Part shown: in pieces, positions 30,325 through 39,983 of the stretch | Layout: each line of letters starts with the position of its first letter | Numbering within the stretch: position 1 is the first letter of the stretch | Origin: Dehalococcoidia bacterium | GTDB taxonomy: Bacteria > Chloroflexota > Dehalococcoidia > GIF9 > AB-539-J10 | DNA length: 41,891 nucleotides | Assembly: GCA_030602785.1 (NCBI GenBank) | Contig: JAUVZB010000016.1 | Span: 1-41,891 of the forward strand | Direction of reading: 5' to 3' | Position numbers and translations under genes: made by a program | Notes under the pieces: model-generated | What the model was told of the DNA's origin: nothing | Seen by the model: only the letters and a program-made list of their open reading frames with translations | Databases searched by the model: none

Positions 30325-31794
30325 ATGTACTACCCAACGCTGGAAGAGGTACGACGTTACGCAGAGGGAGGCATGTGGGCGCCCGTCTGGCGTGAGGTCG
30401 TCGCGGACCTTGAGACGCCGGTGTCTGCGTTTCTCAAGGTGAACCGCGACGGCCCGTCTTTCCTTCTTGAGAGCGTTGAAGGCGGCCAGCGGATGGCGCG
30501 CTACAGCTTCATCGGTGCGGGACCGTATCCCACGCTGAAGCCGTCGGCTGCCGGTAGTGGGGATCCGCTCAACCATGTCGAGAGCGCCCTGTCCCGGTAC
30601 AGGGTCGCGCAGGTTCCCGGACTGCCTCGATTTTGTGGCGGATTCGTCGGCTACCTTGGCTACGAGGTGGCAACGCGTTTCGAGGAACTGCCCTCGCCGG
30701 AGAACGACGTCCTGGGATTGCCCGAATCGCTCTTCATGCTCGTGGACACGATGCTCATCTTCGACCACGTCACGCACACCATCAAGGTGCTCAGCCACGT
30801 TCGTCCTGACGGTGACCCCGAGGTGGAATACGAACGGGCCGTCGACAGGATTGAAGAGCAGATCGCACGCCTGCATGGACCGCTTCCCGGAGGGCGCGAT
30901 CCCGGGGCACACAACTCTGTGTCCGGCGAGGTGCACTCGAACATGACACGGAAACAGTTCGAGGCGTCTGTCATGGAGGCCAAGCGCTACATCACGGAGG
31001 GCGAGGCCATACAGGTCGTGCTGTCCCAGCGTCTCACGCGCCCCACGAGCGCGGCCCCGTTCGATATCTACCGGGCGCTCCGCAGCGTGAATCCCTCGCC
31101 GTACATGTTCTTCGTGGACTACGGCAGCTTTCAGGTCGTCGGCGCGTCGCCCGAGATTCTCGTTCGGGTCGAGGATGGCGTGGTGACGACGCGCCCTCTC
31201 GCGGGCACCAGGCGTCGTGGAAAGGACGCTGAAGAGGACGCACGACTCGAGTCGGAGCTGAAGAGCGACGAGAAGGAGCGTGCCGAGCACATCATGCTCG
31301 TTGACCTTGGTCGCAACGACGTTGGCCGAGTGAGCCAGCCCGGCTCTGTCGAGGTGAGCGAACTCATGGACGTGGAGCGCTACTCACACGTCATGCATCT
31401 GGTCACGAACGTACAGGGCCGTCTTCGTGATGACCTCTCCGCGTTCGACGCGCTTCGCGCCTGCTTCCCCGCCGGCACCGTCTCAGGTGCGCCAAAGATA
31501 CGAGCGATGCAGATAATCGCCGGCCTTGAGCCGGACAGGCGAGGGTTGTACGCCGGCGCCGTTGGCTATTTCTCCTTCTCCGGGAACATGGACATGGCAA
31601 TTGCCATCAGGACGCTGGTCGTGAAGGACGGTGTGGCCTACGTACAAGCGGGCTGCGGCATCGTGTACGACAGCGTCCCGGAACGCGAGTACGAGGAGAG
31701 CATGAACAAGGCCGGGGCGCTGTTGAAGGCCATCAGCCAGGCCGAACAGGCCACCGCGAAAACGGAGGGACGCCATGTTGCTGCTCATAGATAA
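30325..31794 (+). CDS. trpE: Anthranilate synthase component I
   Basis: The 489-residue protein makes anthranilate from chorismate and ammonia supplied by TrpG. The N-terminal part has the tryptophan feedback site SFLLESVEGG, so it is allosterically inhibited by Trp. The chorismate-binding domain has ITEGEAIQVVLSQRL, ARLESELKSDEKERAEHIML, VDLGRNDVGRV and FPAGTVSGAPKIRAMQII. Near the end are YAGAVGYFSFSGNMDMAIAIRT and QAGCGIVYDSVPEREYEES. ATG 30325 has AAGGAGG at 7-base spacing; the ATG two codons earlier (30319) is too close to that site. It is the first gene after the T-box terminator. Its end overlaps trpG by 20 bp. Confidence 0.97.
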   Translation: MYYPTLEEVRRYAEGGMWAPVWREVVADLETPVSAFLKVNRDGPSFLLESVEGGQRMARYSFIGAGPYPTLKPSAAGSGDPLNHVESALSRYRVAQVPGLPRFCGGFVGYLGYEVATRFEELPSPENDVLGLPESLFMLVDTMLIFDHVTHTIKVLSHVRPDGDPEVEYERAVDRIEEQIARLHGPLPGGRDPGAHNSVSGEVHSNMTRKQFEASVMEAKRYITEGEAIQVVLSQRLTRPTSAAPFDIYRALRSVNPSPYMFFVDYGSFQVVGASPEILVRVEDGVVTTRPLAGTRRRGKDAEEDARLESELKSDEKERAEHIMLVDLGRNDVGRVSQPGSVEVSELMDVERYSHVMHLVTNVQGRLRDDLSAFDALRACFPAGTVSGAPKIRAMQIIAGLEPDRRGLYAGAVGYFSFSGNMDMAIAIRTLVVKDGVAYVQAGCGIVYDSVPEREYEESMNKAGALLKAISQAEQATAKTEGRHVAAHR

Positions 31795-32347
31795 CTACGA
31801 CAGCTTCACCTACAACCTGTTCCAGTATCTCAGTGAGATGGGCGAGGACGTGGTCGTGGTTCGCAACGACCGCACCAGCCTGGATGATATCGAGGCCATG
31901 GCGCCGGACCGCATCGTCGTGTCGCCGGGCCCCTCAACGCCTGAGAACGCCGGCATCTCCAACGACGTTGTCCGGCGCTTTGGAAGCAGACTGCCTGTGC
32001 TGGGCGTCTGCCTCGGCCACCAGTGCGTTGGCCATACGTACGGCGCGGTGGTCCGGCAGGCGCACGAGATAATGCATGGCAAGAGTTCAGATATCTACCA
32101 CGAAGGTGCCGGTGTGTTCGCCGGCATGCCGAATCCCTTCTCGGCGGTGCGTTACCACTCGCTCATCGTGGAGCGCGAGGGACTCCCCGATTGCCTCGAT
32201 GTGACTGCGTGGACCGCCGACGGTCTCATCATGGGCCTGCAACACAGGGAGCATCCGGTACAGGGAGTGCAGTTCCATCCCGAGTCGTTCATGACCGAAT
32301 CAGGCAAGGAACTGCTGCGCAACTTCGTGAAAGGAGCAAGCAGATGA
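31775..32347 (+). CDS. trpG: Anthranilate synthase component II (glutamine amidotransferase)
   Basis: The 190-residue class I amidotransferase begins MLLLIDNYDSFTYNLFQYL. It has the nucleophile in LPVLGVCLGHQCVGHTYG and the His-x-Glu of the triad in VQFHPESF. MSPGP-type motif VVSPGPSTPENAGIS is also present. It hydrolyses glutamine and passes ammonia to TrpE. Its start lies within the last 20 bp of trpE and its stop overlaps trpD (ATGA), so the three are translationally coupled. The pairing with TrpE argues against PabA use only, though some organisms share it for folate synthesis. Confidence 0.97.
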   Translation: MLLLIDNYDSFTYNLFQYLSEMGEDVVVVRNDRTSLDDIEAMAPDRIVVSPGPSTPENAGISNDVVRRFGSRLPVLGVCLGHQCVGHTYGAVVRQAHEIMHGKSSDIYHEGAGVFAGMPNPFSAVRYHSLIVEREGLPDCLDVTAWTADGLIMGLQHREHPVQGVQFHPESFMTESGKELLRNFVKGASR

Positions 32348-33366
32348 TTCGAGAGGCTATCGGCGCCCTGGTTGCAGGGCGCTCACTGGACACGATGGAG
32401 ACGTCGTGCGTGATGCACGAAATCATGCAGGGCGAGGCGACACCTGCCCAGATTGCCGCCTTCGTAATCGGGCTGCGCATGAAGGGAGAGACCGCCGATG
32501 AGATTGCGGGAATGGCGGGCGCGATGCTGTCGCGGGCCGTGCGCATCGATGCCGGGGCCGAGCTGGATACGTGCGGTACGGGAGGAGATGGCTCGCACAG
32601 CTTCAACATCTCAACTGCGGCGGCGTTTGTCGCGGCAGGAGCCGGTGTGAAGGTGGCCAAGCACGGCAACAGGGCGATGAGCAGTCGGTGCGGCAGCGCA
32701 GACGTCCTGGAGACGCTCGGCGTGAGACTGGACCTCGAGCCGGGCCAGGTTGAACGCTGCATCAGACAGGTCGGTATCGGATTCCTCTTTGCCCCGCGCT
32801 TCCATCCGGCCATGAAATACGCGGCCGGACCGCGCAAGGAGATAGGCGTACGTACCGTGTTCAACATCCTGGGGCCTCTCTGCAATCCTGCGGGTGTGAG
32901 GGCCCAGGTCCTAGGTGTGGCCGAACCGGGCCTTGTTGAGAAGATGGCGGGAGTGCTGCATCGACTTGGCTTCGAGCGGGCGATGGTTGTGCACGGCGAG
33001 GATGGACTGGATGAGATATCCCCGTCAGGAAAGACCATGGTGTGCGAACTGGATGGAGGCCGGATGAGCACGTATGCAGTCAGTCCTGCGGACTTCGGAC
33101 TGCGACCGTCTCCGCGGAAAGAACTCGAAGGCGGAAGCGCGGACGATAATGCGAGGCTACTGCGTGATGTGCTGGCTGGCAGGCGTGATGCGCGGCGCGA
33201 TGTGGTCGTGATGAACGCAGCGGCGGGACTCATGGTCGCAGGCAGGGTGCGGACACTCAGGGATGGAGTGGTGATGGCGACGGATTCCATTGACAGCGGT
33301 CGTGCGTTGAAGAGAGTGAACGCACTGTCGGAGTTCAGTCGCAGCTTCGCCGGGGTGGCGGCATGA
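32344..33366 (+). CDS. trpD: Anthranilate phosphoribosyltransferase
   Basis: The 340-residue protein joins PRPP to anthranilate. It contains the PRPP-binding motif DTCGTGGDGSHSFNIST, the anthranilate-site segment VAKHGNRAMSSRCGSADVLE, and FLFAPRFHPAMKYAAGPRKE with GVRTVFNILGPLCNPA. An unfused gene of normal length. The start overlaps trpG by 4 bp and the stop overlaps trpC by 4 bp. Confidence 0.97.
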   Translation: MIREAIGALVAGRSLDTMETSCVMHEIMQGEATPAQIAAFVIGLRMKGETADEIAGMAGAMLSRAVRIDAGAELDTCGTGGDGSHSFNISTAAAFVAAGAGVKVAKHGNRAMSSRCGSADVLETLGVRLDLEPGQVERCIRQVGIGFLFAPRFHPAMKYAAGPRKEIGVRTVFNILGPLCNPAGVRAQVLGVAEPGLVEKMAGVLHRLGFERAMVVHGEDGLDEISPSGKTMVCELDGGRMSTYAVSPADFGLRPSPRKELEGGSADDNARLLRDVLAGRRDARRDVVVMNAAAGLMVAGRVRTLRDGVVMATDSIDSGRALKRVNALSEFSRSFAGVAA

Positions 33367-34151
33367 CGATTCTGGAGAGGATAGTGGCGGAGGGCGCTGT
33401 AGCGCTCGAGCGGCGCAAGGAGATGCATCCTCTGCACGAGGTCGAGCGTACCGCCTGGCTTCGCGAGCCGGCGCGTGACCTCGCACTCGCGCTGCGAGGC
33501 GACGGCGTGAGCGTCATAGCGGAAATCAAGAAGGCATCTCCCTCAAAGGGGGTCCTCAGTCATCATTTCGACCCCGTTGAACTGGCTTCGACGTATGCGG
33601 CGAACGGCGCGTCCGCGATATCGGTTCTCACAGAGCCGCGCTACTTCCAGGGTAGCCTGACCACACTGCAGCAGGTCGTCCGGGCACTGGGCGATGACCG
33701 ACCGCCGGTGCTCAGGAAGGACTTCATCGTTGACCCCTACCAGGTGTTCGAAGCCCGCGCCTGTGGCGCGGACTGCCTCTTGCTCATCGTGGCGCTTCTC
33801 GGCAGGCCCCGGCTTGGGGAGTTTCTGAGACTCTGCCACGAACTTGGCATGCACTGTCTGGTCGAGGTGCACGACGAAGCGGAACTCGACACCGCGCTCG
33901 CGAGCGAGGCGCTGATTATCGGCGTCAACAACAGGGACCTCCGGACGTTCAACGTGGACCTGGCGACCTTCGAACGGCTCCGTCCACGTATTCCCAATGG
34001 GCACATCGTTGTCTCCGAGAGCGGCATTCATGGACGCGAGGACGTCGAGCGGCTGAGGGCCGTGGGCGTCGACGCGGTGCTGGTTGGCGAGGCGCTGATG
34101 ACCGCTCCTGACGCCGCTGCAAAGCTGAGGGAACTGAGATGTGCAGCGTGA
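33363..34151 (+). CDS. trpC: Indole-3-glycerol phosphate synthase
   Basis: The 262-residue TIM-barrel enzyme has the active-site lysine segment VSVIAEIKKASPSKGVL, the phosphate-binding region VLRKDFIVDPYQVFEARACG, IIGVNNRDLRTFNVD and IVVSESGIHGREDVERL. It converts CdRP to indole-3-glycerol phosphate. Start ATG overlaps the trpD stop (ATGA). Its 3' end overlaps trpF by 13 bp. It is not fused to trpF, unlike in enteric bacteria. Confidence 0.97.
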   Translation: MTILERIVAEGAVALERRKEMHPLHEVERTAWLREPARDLALALRGDGVSVIAEIKKASPSKGVLSHHFDPVELASTYAANGASAISVLTEPRYFQGSLTTLQQVVRALGDDRPPVLRKDFIVDPYQVFEARACGADCLLLIVALLGRPRLGEFLRLCHELGMHCLVEVHDEAELDTALASEALIIGVNNRDLRTFNVDLATFERLRPRIPNGHIVVSESGIHGREDVERLRAVGVDAVLVGEALMTAPDAAAKLRELRCAA

Positions 34152-34801
34152 AGATCAAGATATGCGGACTGCGTGAGGAGGCGCACCTGCTTGCGGTGGC
34201 TGACGCAGGCGCCGACTACGCGGGTCTCGTGCTTGCCGAGAGCAGGAGACAGGTCACGCCTGAGCGCGCCCGGGAACTCATACGGGTGCTCGATGCGGCA
34301 GCTCCGCGGCCGCAGGTGGTGGGCGTGTTCGTCAACGCGCCGCTCGATTTCGTGAACGCCACTGCGGACTTGTGCGGACTGGACCTCGTGCAGCTTAGCG
34401 GCGATGAGAGTCCGGAGTATTGCAGGAGAGTCGAACGCCCCGTCATACGAAGCGTGCACGTGTCGTCTTCCACGACAGTCGAGGACATTGAGATGCTAAT
34501 CACGGCACAGCGAACGGCGCGACTTGGATCGGCGGATATCTTCCTGCTGGATACGGGGAGCAAACGACTCTACGGCGGCACCGGGCGCACCTTCGACTGG
34601 TCCATCGCGCGGGTGGTCGCAGCGCGCCACCCGGTCATGGTTGCGGGGGGGTTGACTCCTGCCAACGTCAGCCGCCTTGTGCGGGACGTGCATCCCTCGG
34701 CTGTGGATGTCTCCTCGGGCGTCGAGCGCGATGGCAGAAAGGACGAATCACTCATTCGAGCCTTCGTGGCTGAAGCACGAAAGGCTGGACAGGAGAATTG
34801 A
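34139..34801 (+). CDS. trpF: Phosphoribosylanthranilate isomerase
   Basis: The 220-residue barrel starts with [20 protein letters not shown], whose Cys is the catalytic residue. Later motifs are [44 protein letters not shown] (catalytic Asp and the GGTG phosphate loop) and [14 protein letters not shown]. It isomerises PRA to CdRP between TrpD and TrpC. The stop is 1 bp before the trpB start. Confidence 0.96.
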   Translation: MCSVKIKICGLREEAHLLAVADAGADYAGLVLAESRRQVTPERARELIRVLDAAAPRPQVVGVFVNAPLDFVNATADLCGLDLVQLSGDESPEYCRRVERPVIRSVHVSSSTTVEDIEMLITAQRTARLGSADIFLLDTGSKRLYGGTGRTFDWSIARVVAARHPVMVAGGLTPANVSRLVRDVHPSAVDVSSGVERDGRKDESLIRAFVAEARKAGQEN

Positions 34802-34802
34802 T

Positions 34803-36002
34803 ATGCAGACAATGACACTCCCTGATAAGAGAGGATACTTCGGCGTACACGGCGGGCGTTTCGTGCCGGAGACGCTTGTGCCCGCCCTTGACGAACTTGC
34901 TACTGCCTATGCAGAGGCCATGGCCGACGAGACGTTCAGAGCGGAACTCGAAACACTCTTCAGGGACTACGTTGGCCGCGAGACTCCATTGACCTTTGCC
35001 GAGCGCCTCACGGAGCACTGCGGCGGGGCACAGGTGTACCTGAAGCGAGAGGACCTGGCTCACACCGGCGCCCACAAGATAAACAACGCCCTCGGCCAGG
35101 CACTGCTCGCACAGCGCATGGGCAAGCGGCGCATCGTGGCGGAGACCGGTGCCGGCCAGCATGGCGTGGCGACTGCCGCAGTGTGTGCGAAGCTGGGCCT
35201 CGAATGTATCGTGTACATGGGGGAAGAAGACATACGCCGCCAGGCGCTGAACGTCTTCCGCATGAAGCTCATGGGCACCGAGGTGCGTCCGGTCGCCTCC
35301 GGGGCGCGTACGCTGAAGGACGCCATCAACGAGGCGATACGCGATTGGGTCAGCAACGTTGAGACCACACACTATCTGCTCGGTTCGGTGGTGGGACCTG
35401 CCCCGTATCCCGAGATGGTGAGGGATTTTCAGTTGGTGATCGGCCGGGAGACGAGGCGGCAGGTGCTGGAACGGCTGGGGCGGCTTCCGGACTACGTTGT
35501 GGCGTGTGTGGGTGGCGGTAGCAACGCGATAGGCATGTTCTACCCGTTCATTGACGACGAAGAGGTGAAGCTCGTTGGAGTCGAGGCCGGCGGGAAGGGC
35601 CTCGCGACGGGTCAGCATGCAGCACCACTGGCGGCAGGAACTGTCGGCGTGCTGCACGGAGCCAGGTCATATCTGCTCCAAGACGAGCACGGGCAGATAC
35701 TCGGTACGCACAGCGTGTCCGCCGGTCTCGACTACCCCGGCGTTGGCCCCGAGCACTGCTATCTCAAGGACATCGGGAGGGCTACCTACGTGGCGGTTGA
35801 TGACATCGAGGCACTGGAGGGATTCAAGCTGCTCTGCAGGACCGAGGGCATCACGCCGGCATTAGAATCGGCGCACGCGGTGGCTCATACCGCAGCGCTG
35901 GCGCGGACGTGCAGCCGAGAGGTCGTCATTGTCGTGAATGTCAGCGGTCGCGGTGACAAGGACATGGACATCGTGGTCGACGCACTGGGAGGTGCTCTGT
36001 GA
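34803..36002 (+). CDS. trpB: Tryptophan synthase beta subunit
   Basis: The 399-residue PLP enzyme condenses indole with serine. It carries the PLP lysine in [35 protein letters not shown], the glycine loop [10 protein letters not shown], and [20 protein letters not shown] with [20 protein letters not shown]. This is the canonical TrpB1 type. ATG 34803 has GGACAGGAG about 7 bases before. The stop overlaps trpA (GTGA). Confidence 0.98.
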   Translation: MQTMTLPDKRGYFGVHGGRFVPETLVPALDELATAYAEAMADETFRAELETLFRDYVGRETPLTFAERLTEHCGGAQVYLKREDLAHTGAHKINNALGQALLAQRMGKRRIVAETGAGQHGVATAAVCAKLGLECIVYMGEEDIRRQALNVFRMKLMGTEVRPVASGARTLKDAINEAIRDWVSNVETTHYLLGSVVGPAPYPEMVRDFQLVIGRETRRQVLERLGRLPDYVVACVGGGSNAIGMFYPFIDDEEVKLVGVEAGGKGLATGQHAAPLAAGTVGVLHGARSYLLQDEHGQILGTHSVSAGLDYPGVGPEHCYLKDIGRATYVAVDDIEALEGFKLLCRTEGITPALESAHAVAHTAALARTCSREVVIVVNVSGRGDKDMDIVVDALGGAL

Positions 36003-36781
36003 ACCGGCTGGCGGATGTGTTTGACACGACGGGACGGACCGCGCTCATCGCGTACGTCACCGTGGGATATCCGAGCATCGATGCGACGCTCAGGCTCGTG
36101 CCGTTGCTCGCCCGGAGCGGCTGCGATATCGTGGAGCTTGGCATACCGTTTTCCGACCCGATGGCGGACGGCGCCATGATACAGAAGACGAGTCATGAGG
36201 CTCTGCTGAACGGGGTCACTCCGGACGTGTGCCTCGACGTCGCCAGGCAACTGAGCGGCGAAGTCGATGTGCCGCTCGTGTTCATGAGCTACTACAACCC
36301 CATTCTCAAGAAGGGACTGGACGGTTTCTGCCGCGCATGTGCCGACTCCGGCGTGAGCGGACTCATCGTGCCTGACCTGCCGCCGGACGAGGGCGGTGAA
36401 CTCGAATCGGTGTCTTCCGCGTATGGTGTCGACCTTGTCTACCTCTTGGCGCCAACTGCCACCGATGCGCGCATCCGACTCGTCGCCGGCAGGTCGCGAG
36501 GATTCCTGTATCTGGTGTCGCTTGCAGGAGTGACCGGTGCGCGTGCGGCGCTCCACGATGGGTTGGAGGACTTTGTCGACCGGGTACGTGCGGTGGCGAA
36601 GCAGCCCCTGTGCGTGGGTTTCGGCATCTCGTCGCCTGAGCAAGCGGTGCGCGTTGCGAAGGTCGCCGATGGCGTCATCGTTGGCAGTAATATACTGCAA
36701 CTTGTGGAGCAGGACGGCTCGCTTGAGGAGGCTGCCCGCTTTGTGCGCGCTGTGCGCACGGCACTCGACTCGGCGGAGTGA
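35999..36781 (+). CDS. trpA: Tryptophan synthase alpha subunit
   Basis: The 260-residue barrel cleaves indole-3-glycerol phosphate and channels indole to TrpB. Catalytic Glu is in [17 protein letters not shown] and catalytic Asp in [28 protein letters not shown] and [17 protein letters not shown] with [11 protein letters not shown] are the phosphate-binding parts. It starts with GTG overlapping the trpB stop. It ends the operon. No strong terminator is visible in the 34 bp before the convergent TMEM175-like gene. Confidence 0.97.
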   Translation: MNRLADVFDTTGRTALIAYVTVGYPSIDATLRLVPLLARSGCDIVELGIPFSDPMADGAMIQKTSHEALLNGVTPDVCLDVARQLSGEVDVPLVFMSYYNPILKKGLDGFCRACADSGVSGLIVPDLPPDEGGELESVSSAYGVDLVYLLAPTATDARIRLVAGRSRGFLYLVSLAGVTGARAALHDGLEDFVDRVRAVAKQPLCVGFGISSPEQAVRVAKVADGVIVGSNILQLVEQDGSLEEAARFVRAVRTALDSAE

Positions 36782-36815
36782 TGGGTTCCTGCAGGTCTAT
36801 GAAAGGGGAGAGGCT

Positions 36816-37490
36816 TCAGAGGCCCGGCGTCGGGGGCCTGGCTTTGCGAAGCTCCAGCGTATAGCCGCCCTTCGCGGTGAGCACCACGTAGTAGACGACC
36901 AGGCCGAGGAGAACGTTCATGCTGAGGTGCGGCCCGACAAACACGAGCGCGATGGTCAGCAGCAGGTAGGCAGTCCCGATGCGCAGGGCCCTCCTCATGC
37001 GGCGCACGACCCTCGCAGGCGTGTCGCCTCCGAAGAGAAGGCCACTTCCTACAGCGTGCCGCCAGGTGAGCGCCAGCAGGAGCTGGATGGCGAGCAGGTT
37101 GCCCTCGTAGAAAAGCACCGCTGTCTTCGTCATCGCGTACTTGCTCACGAGCGCGGTCGAGAACGGCGCGAGTGCCACAAAGACCAGCAGCAAAGCGTTG
37201 AGCCAGATGAGCGCGCCGCTCGAGCGCGTCATATAGTGGAACTCGAAGTGGTGCAGCACCCAGAACATCAGCAGCACAAGGAAACTGAGTGCGTAAGCGT
37301 GGAAGGCAGGGGACATGTCCAGCAGGGCGTGTTGGAGAGCCGCCTCGGAAGGCTGCCGGATGAACTGCGGCACGACGAGCTGGAGCACCAGCAGTGCCAT
37401 GGCGACCGCGAAGACGCCATCGCCGAGCTGCTCTACGCGACGCAACGCCTGGAGCTGCTTCTCAACCGAGTGTCGAGAGGCCGGCTCCAT
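36816..37490 (-). CDS. TMEM175-family (DUF1211) potassium-channel-like membrane protein
   Basis: The protein (224 residues from ATG 37490) has VEQLGDGVFAVAMALLVLQL near the N-terminus, the variant of FSDGVFAIA that lines the pore of bacterial TMEM175 channels. About five or six further hydrophobic helices follow (AYALSFLVLLMFWVLHHFEF, ALIWLNALLLVFVALAPFST). Bacterial members are K+ leak channels. The start is uncertain: GGGAGGAG abuts ATG 37490, and ATG 37508 is also in frame. The gene converges on trpA. Confidence 0.88.
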   Translation of the reverse strand: MEPASRHSVEKQLQALRRVEQLGDGVFAVAMALLVLQLVVPQFIRQPSEAALQHALLDMSPAFHAYALSFLVLLMFWVLHHFEFHYMTRSSGALIWLNALLLVFVALAPFSTALVSKYAMTKTAVLFYEGNLLAIQLLLALTWRHAVGSGLLFGGDTPARVVRRMRRALRIGTAYLLLTIALVFVGPHLSMNVLLGLVVYYVVLTAKGGYTLELRKARPPTPGL

Positions 37491-37690
37491 CTCCTCCCAC
37501 GGTGCTCGCATGCGGCACACTAGCATTGCAGCGGCGGCATTTCAAGTGAGGTCAGGCACGGTTGATTGCACTACACCTGCTGGAGCATGGTCCGTGCAGC
37601 AGGGCACAAACGTCTGTTGCTTGCGACTGGTTGGCCTCGCGAGCGGAGGATGACCGGACGCGGACATCCATGTATTTCCAGGCCAGCCAC

Positions 37691-37699
37691 TGGTATGAT
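37691..37699 (+). promoter_or_regulatory. Extended -10 promoter for the CyuA-like gene
   Basis: TGGTATGAT is an extended -10 box (TGn plus TATGAT) 33 bp before the ATG at 37732. The region 17 bp upstream (TGTATT) is a weak -35, which is common with extended -10 promoters. Confidence 0.5.
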
Positions 37700-37731
37700 T
37701 GCCCAAAATCGTCTGGAGGAGCCATCAATCC

Positions 37732-39021
37732 ATGGATGAGTTGATTTCCGTGCTGAAGGCAGAGATTGTGCCCGCCACAGGGTGTACCGAGCCGGTGGCC
37801 GTAGCCCTCGCCTGCCGAGTGGCATACGAGAAAGTAGGCGGAGAACTGTTTCGTGTTGAAGTGGTGACTGACCGAGGTGTGTACAAGAACGGGCTGGAAT
37901 GCATAATTCCGGGCTCCGGGATGAAGGGGCTTGAGGCTGCAGCTGCGCTCGGTATCGTGGGAGGCGACGCCTCCCTTGGTCTTGAGGTTCTCGGTCAGGC
38001 AGGGCCTGCCGATGAGAGGAAAGCCACGGAATATGTGAAGAAGGGCATCGTCACTGTCTCCGTCAACAGGGCTCTTGTGGGCATCCACGTGGAGGCCCGA
38101 GTGGAGACAGACAGAGGTATCGCGCGGTGTCTCATAGAACGGCGCCATGACAACGTTGTCGAGACAGAGGTCAACGGCGTGGTTGAGCGCCGTGGCGAGG
38201 AGGAACAGAATTCGGCGCGGGTGCAGTGGCCGGAGGGACGAGGGTTCGCGGATATCGTCAGTTTTGTGCGAGGAGTGTCTCCGGAGGAGGTGTCATTCCT
38301 TCTCGATGACGTGCGACTCAACGAGAAACTCGCGGAAGCCGGTCTCTCCTCGGATATCGGAGCCGGGGTTGGCAGGACACTGGCCTCACTGGTGCAGAAA
38401 GGTACGCTGACCGATGATGTGGTTCGTCTGGCCGAACGGTTGACGGCTGCCGCGGTGGATGCGCGCATGGGGGGCGCGCGGCTTCCCGCACTGAGTGTGG
38501 CGGGTAGCGGCAGTCACGGCATCATCGCCACTCTGCCGCTCGTGGCCGTGGCCCGTACGCGGGGTATCTCCCGGGACGAACTGGCGAAGGCGCTTGCACT
38601 GAGTTGCCTCGTAACGATCTACGTCAAGCACTACACGGGAAGGCTCTCCGCGATGTGCGGCTGTGCAGTGGCGGGAGGCTCGGGAGCCAGTGCCGGTGTT
38701 GCCTATATGCTGGGAGGAAACGACGAAGCGCTTGAGTGGGCTGTCGAGAATGTTGCCGCCAGTATCACAGGTATGATCTGTGATGGCGGAAACCTGAGCT
38801 GTGCTTCCAAGTCTGCCACAGGCGCGATGGTGGCGGTGACAGCTGCATTGCTTGCGTGCGAGGGTACCAGGATGCCCGCTCAGACCGGTGTTGTGGGTGA
38901 TTCTGTGGAGGAGACAATACGGAACATGGGCCGCGTCAGCAATCCCGGTATGGCTTCCACAGATGACGTGGTGCTGGATATCATGCAACAGGGCACCGGC
39001 TACGTCGACAAAGGGAGGTGA
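37732..39021 (+). CDS. CyuA/UPF0597-family L-cysteine desulfidase or L-serine dehydratase-like enzyme
   Basis: The 429-residue protein matches the UPF0597 (YhaM/CyuA) family: EIVPATGCTEPVAVALACRVA at the start with the conserved Cys, IIPGSGMKGLEAAAALG, LSVAGSGSHGIIATLPL, and SAMCGCAVAGGSGASAG with GMICDGGNLSCASK. Those cysteines hold a [4Fe-4S] cluster in related serine dehydratases and cysteine desulfidases. It probably degrades L-cysteine to pyruvate, sulfide and ammonia, or deaminates L-serine. GGAGG is 12 bases upstream of ATG 37732. It lies downstream of the trp region but in its own transcription unit. Confidence 0.93.
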   Translation: MDELISVLKAEIVPATGCTEPVAVALACRVAYEKVGGELFRVEVVTDRGVYKNGLECIIPGSGMKGLEAAAALGIVGGDASLGLEVLGQAGPADERKATEYVKKGIVTVSVNRALVGIHVEARVETDRGIARCLIERRHDNVVETEVNGVVERRGEEEQNSARVQWPEGRGFADIVSFVRGVSPEEVSFLLDDVRLNEKLAEAGLSSDIGAGVGRTLASLVQKGTLTDDVVRLAERLTAAAVDARMGGARLPALSVAGSGSHGIIATLPLVAVARTRGISRDELAKALALSCLVTIYVKHYTGRLSAMCGCAVAGGSGASAGVAYMLGGNDEALEWAVENVAASITGMICDGGNLSCASKSATGAMVAVTAALLACEGTRMPAQTGVVGDSVEETIRNMGRVSNPGMASTDDVVLDIMQQGTGYVDKGR

Positions 39022-39377
39022 GGTGGTGCGCAACCTTGCTCCTGTCCTGCTGAGTACAAGCGGGAGGCCGTGCAGGTATGTCCCTGGTGTTCGGCAAGGC
39101 GTTTCGTTCCATCAGAAATGATGAGCGGGCTGTGATGCATGGGATTGTCCTTGGGGCGTTCGGTCTTACGTATCTGTGAAATAGCGCACAGGAAGTATTG
39201 CCTCTCGACGTGGGAGCCGGCACCCATCCTCGTTGGCAACATCGCTGTCAGGGCATTGCTCTGCTGCTGGTTTTGCGCGCTCGCGTCTGACGCAGGATGA
39301 GTTCCCGAAGGTTCCTGGGGTTGCGAGAAACGGAGGCTTGGTCTCGTGCGGTTCTGCGGTCGGGTCTCAACCAGGGT
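39022..39377. other. Intergenic region with one doubtful small frame
   Basis: A 33-codon frame at 39078-39179 (MSLVFGKAFRSIRNDERAVM then HGIVLGAFGLTYL) has GGGAGG 10 bases before its ATG, but no other support, and I do not call it a gene. The remaining bases up to 39377 hold nothing I recognise. Confidence 0.35.
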
Positions 39378-39572
39378 CTATCGCCCGTTTCTGTGTGCCG
39401 AATCCGTCAGAAATCCATCGAGCTCTCCCTGGGTGAAACGCCTGTCGCCGCGTGTGCCGAGGCGGTAAGCTGGAAGCAGGCCTTGCTTCTCCCAGCGCCT
39501 CACCGTGTTCGGGTGGACGCTGAGGTATTTGGCTGCCTCGGTAGTGGTCAGCATACGTGAACGCTTCGGCAT
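39378..39572 (-). CDS. Excisionase/MerR-like helix-turn-helix protein
   Basis: The 64-residue protein is a single DNA-binding domain: MLTTTEAAKYLSVHPNTVRR, WEKQGLLPAYRLGTRGDRRF and TQGELDGFL. This is the HTH_17/excisionase pattern. It may be an antitoxin-like or recombination-directionality protein, or a small regulator. No integrase or partner gene is next to it. Either ATG 39572 or the one at 39554 (before LTTTEA) could be the start. Confidence 0.85.
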   Translation of the reverse strand: MPKRSRMLTTTEAAKYLSVHPNTVRRWEKQGLLPAYRLGTRGDRRFTQGELDGFLTDSAHRNGR

Positions 39573-39983
39573 AGCTTCAGAACCCCGTTGGACCTGCCGC
39601 GACAGGTGCGACTCTAGGCAGGTGCGATTGCGTTGTCTATCACCAGAACGTACTGCGGAGCGTGAGGTTTAGGTTCTGTCAGGTGCCTTGGTTGACGACT
39701 GCGAGGCGCATGTGGCTTCGTGTGGCGAAGCTGAGCACCTCTACGCCCTTCGTTCCGTGGGTGTTTTCGCGCGTGCATGCAGCGACTCCCCCTCGCGCAA
39801 CGTCCCATGACCATCTTCCCTCCCATGTGGTGGGTGTGGTGAGGTCTGGTCAGTTGCCTCCCCGACTGCGGTGCGGCACGCTTTGCCCCGTAGAACCGCC
39901 GAGGGGCCGCCCAAGAACAAAAATAAGAACATGCGGGCAAGGGGTCACGGGCGGCCTCCCTGGCGGAAGAAGGAGGCAAGGAC
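39573..39983. other. Intergenic region upstream of the secreted-protein gene
   Basis: I find no gene here. GGCCGCCC (39906-39913) and GGGCGGCC (39949-39956) could pair across an A-rich loop just before the ribosome site of the next gene. The minus-strand frames across it lack family features. Confidence 0.4.

Noticed and set aside
36820-36839. Terminator between trpA and the TMEM175-like gene
   Set aside because: A 6-bp stem AGGCCC/GGGCCT lies inside the end of the convergent gene and has no U-run.
36537-37523. 328-codon plus-strand frame across trpA end and the TMEM175-like gene
   Set aside because: It overlaps trpA in another frame and is antisense to a membrane protein with a family motif.
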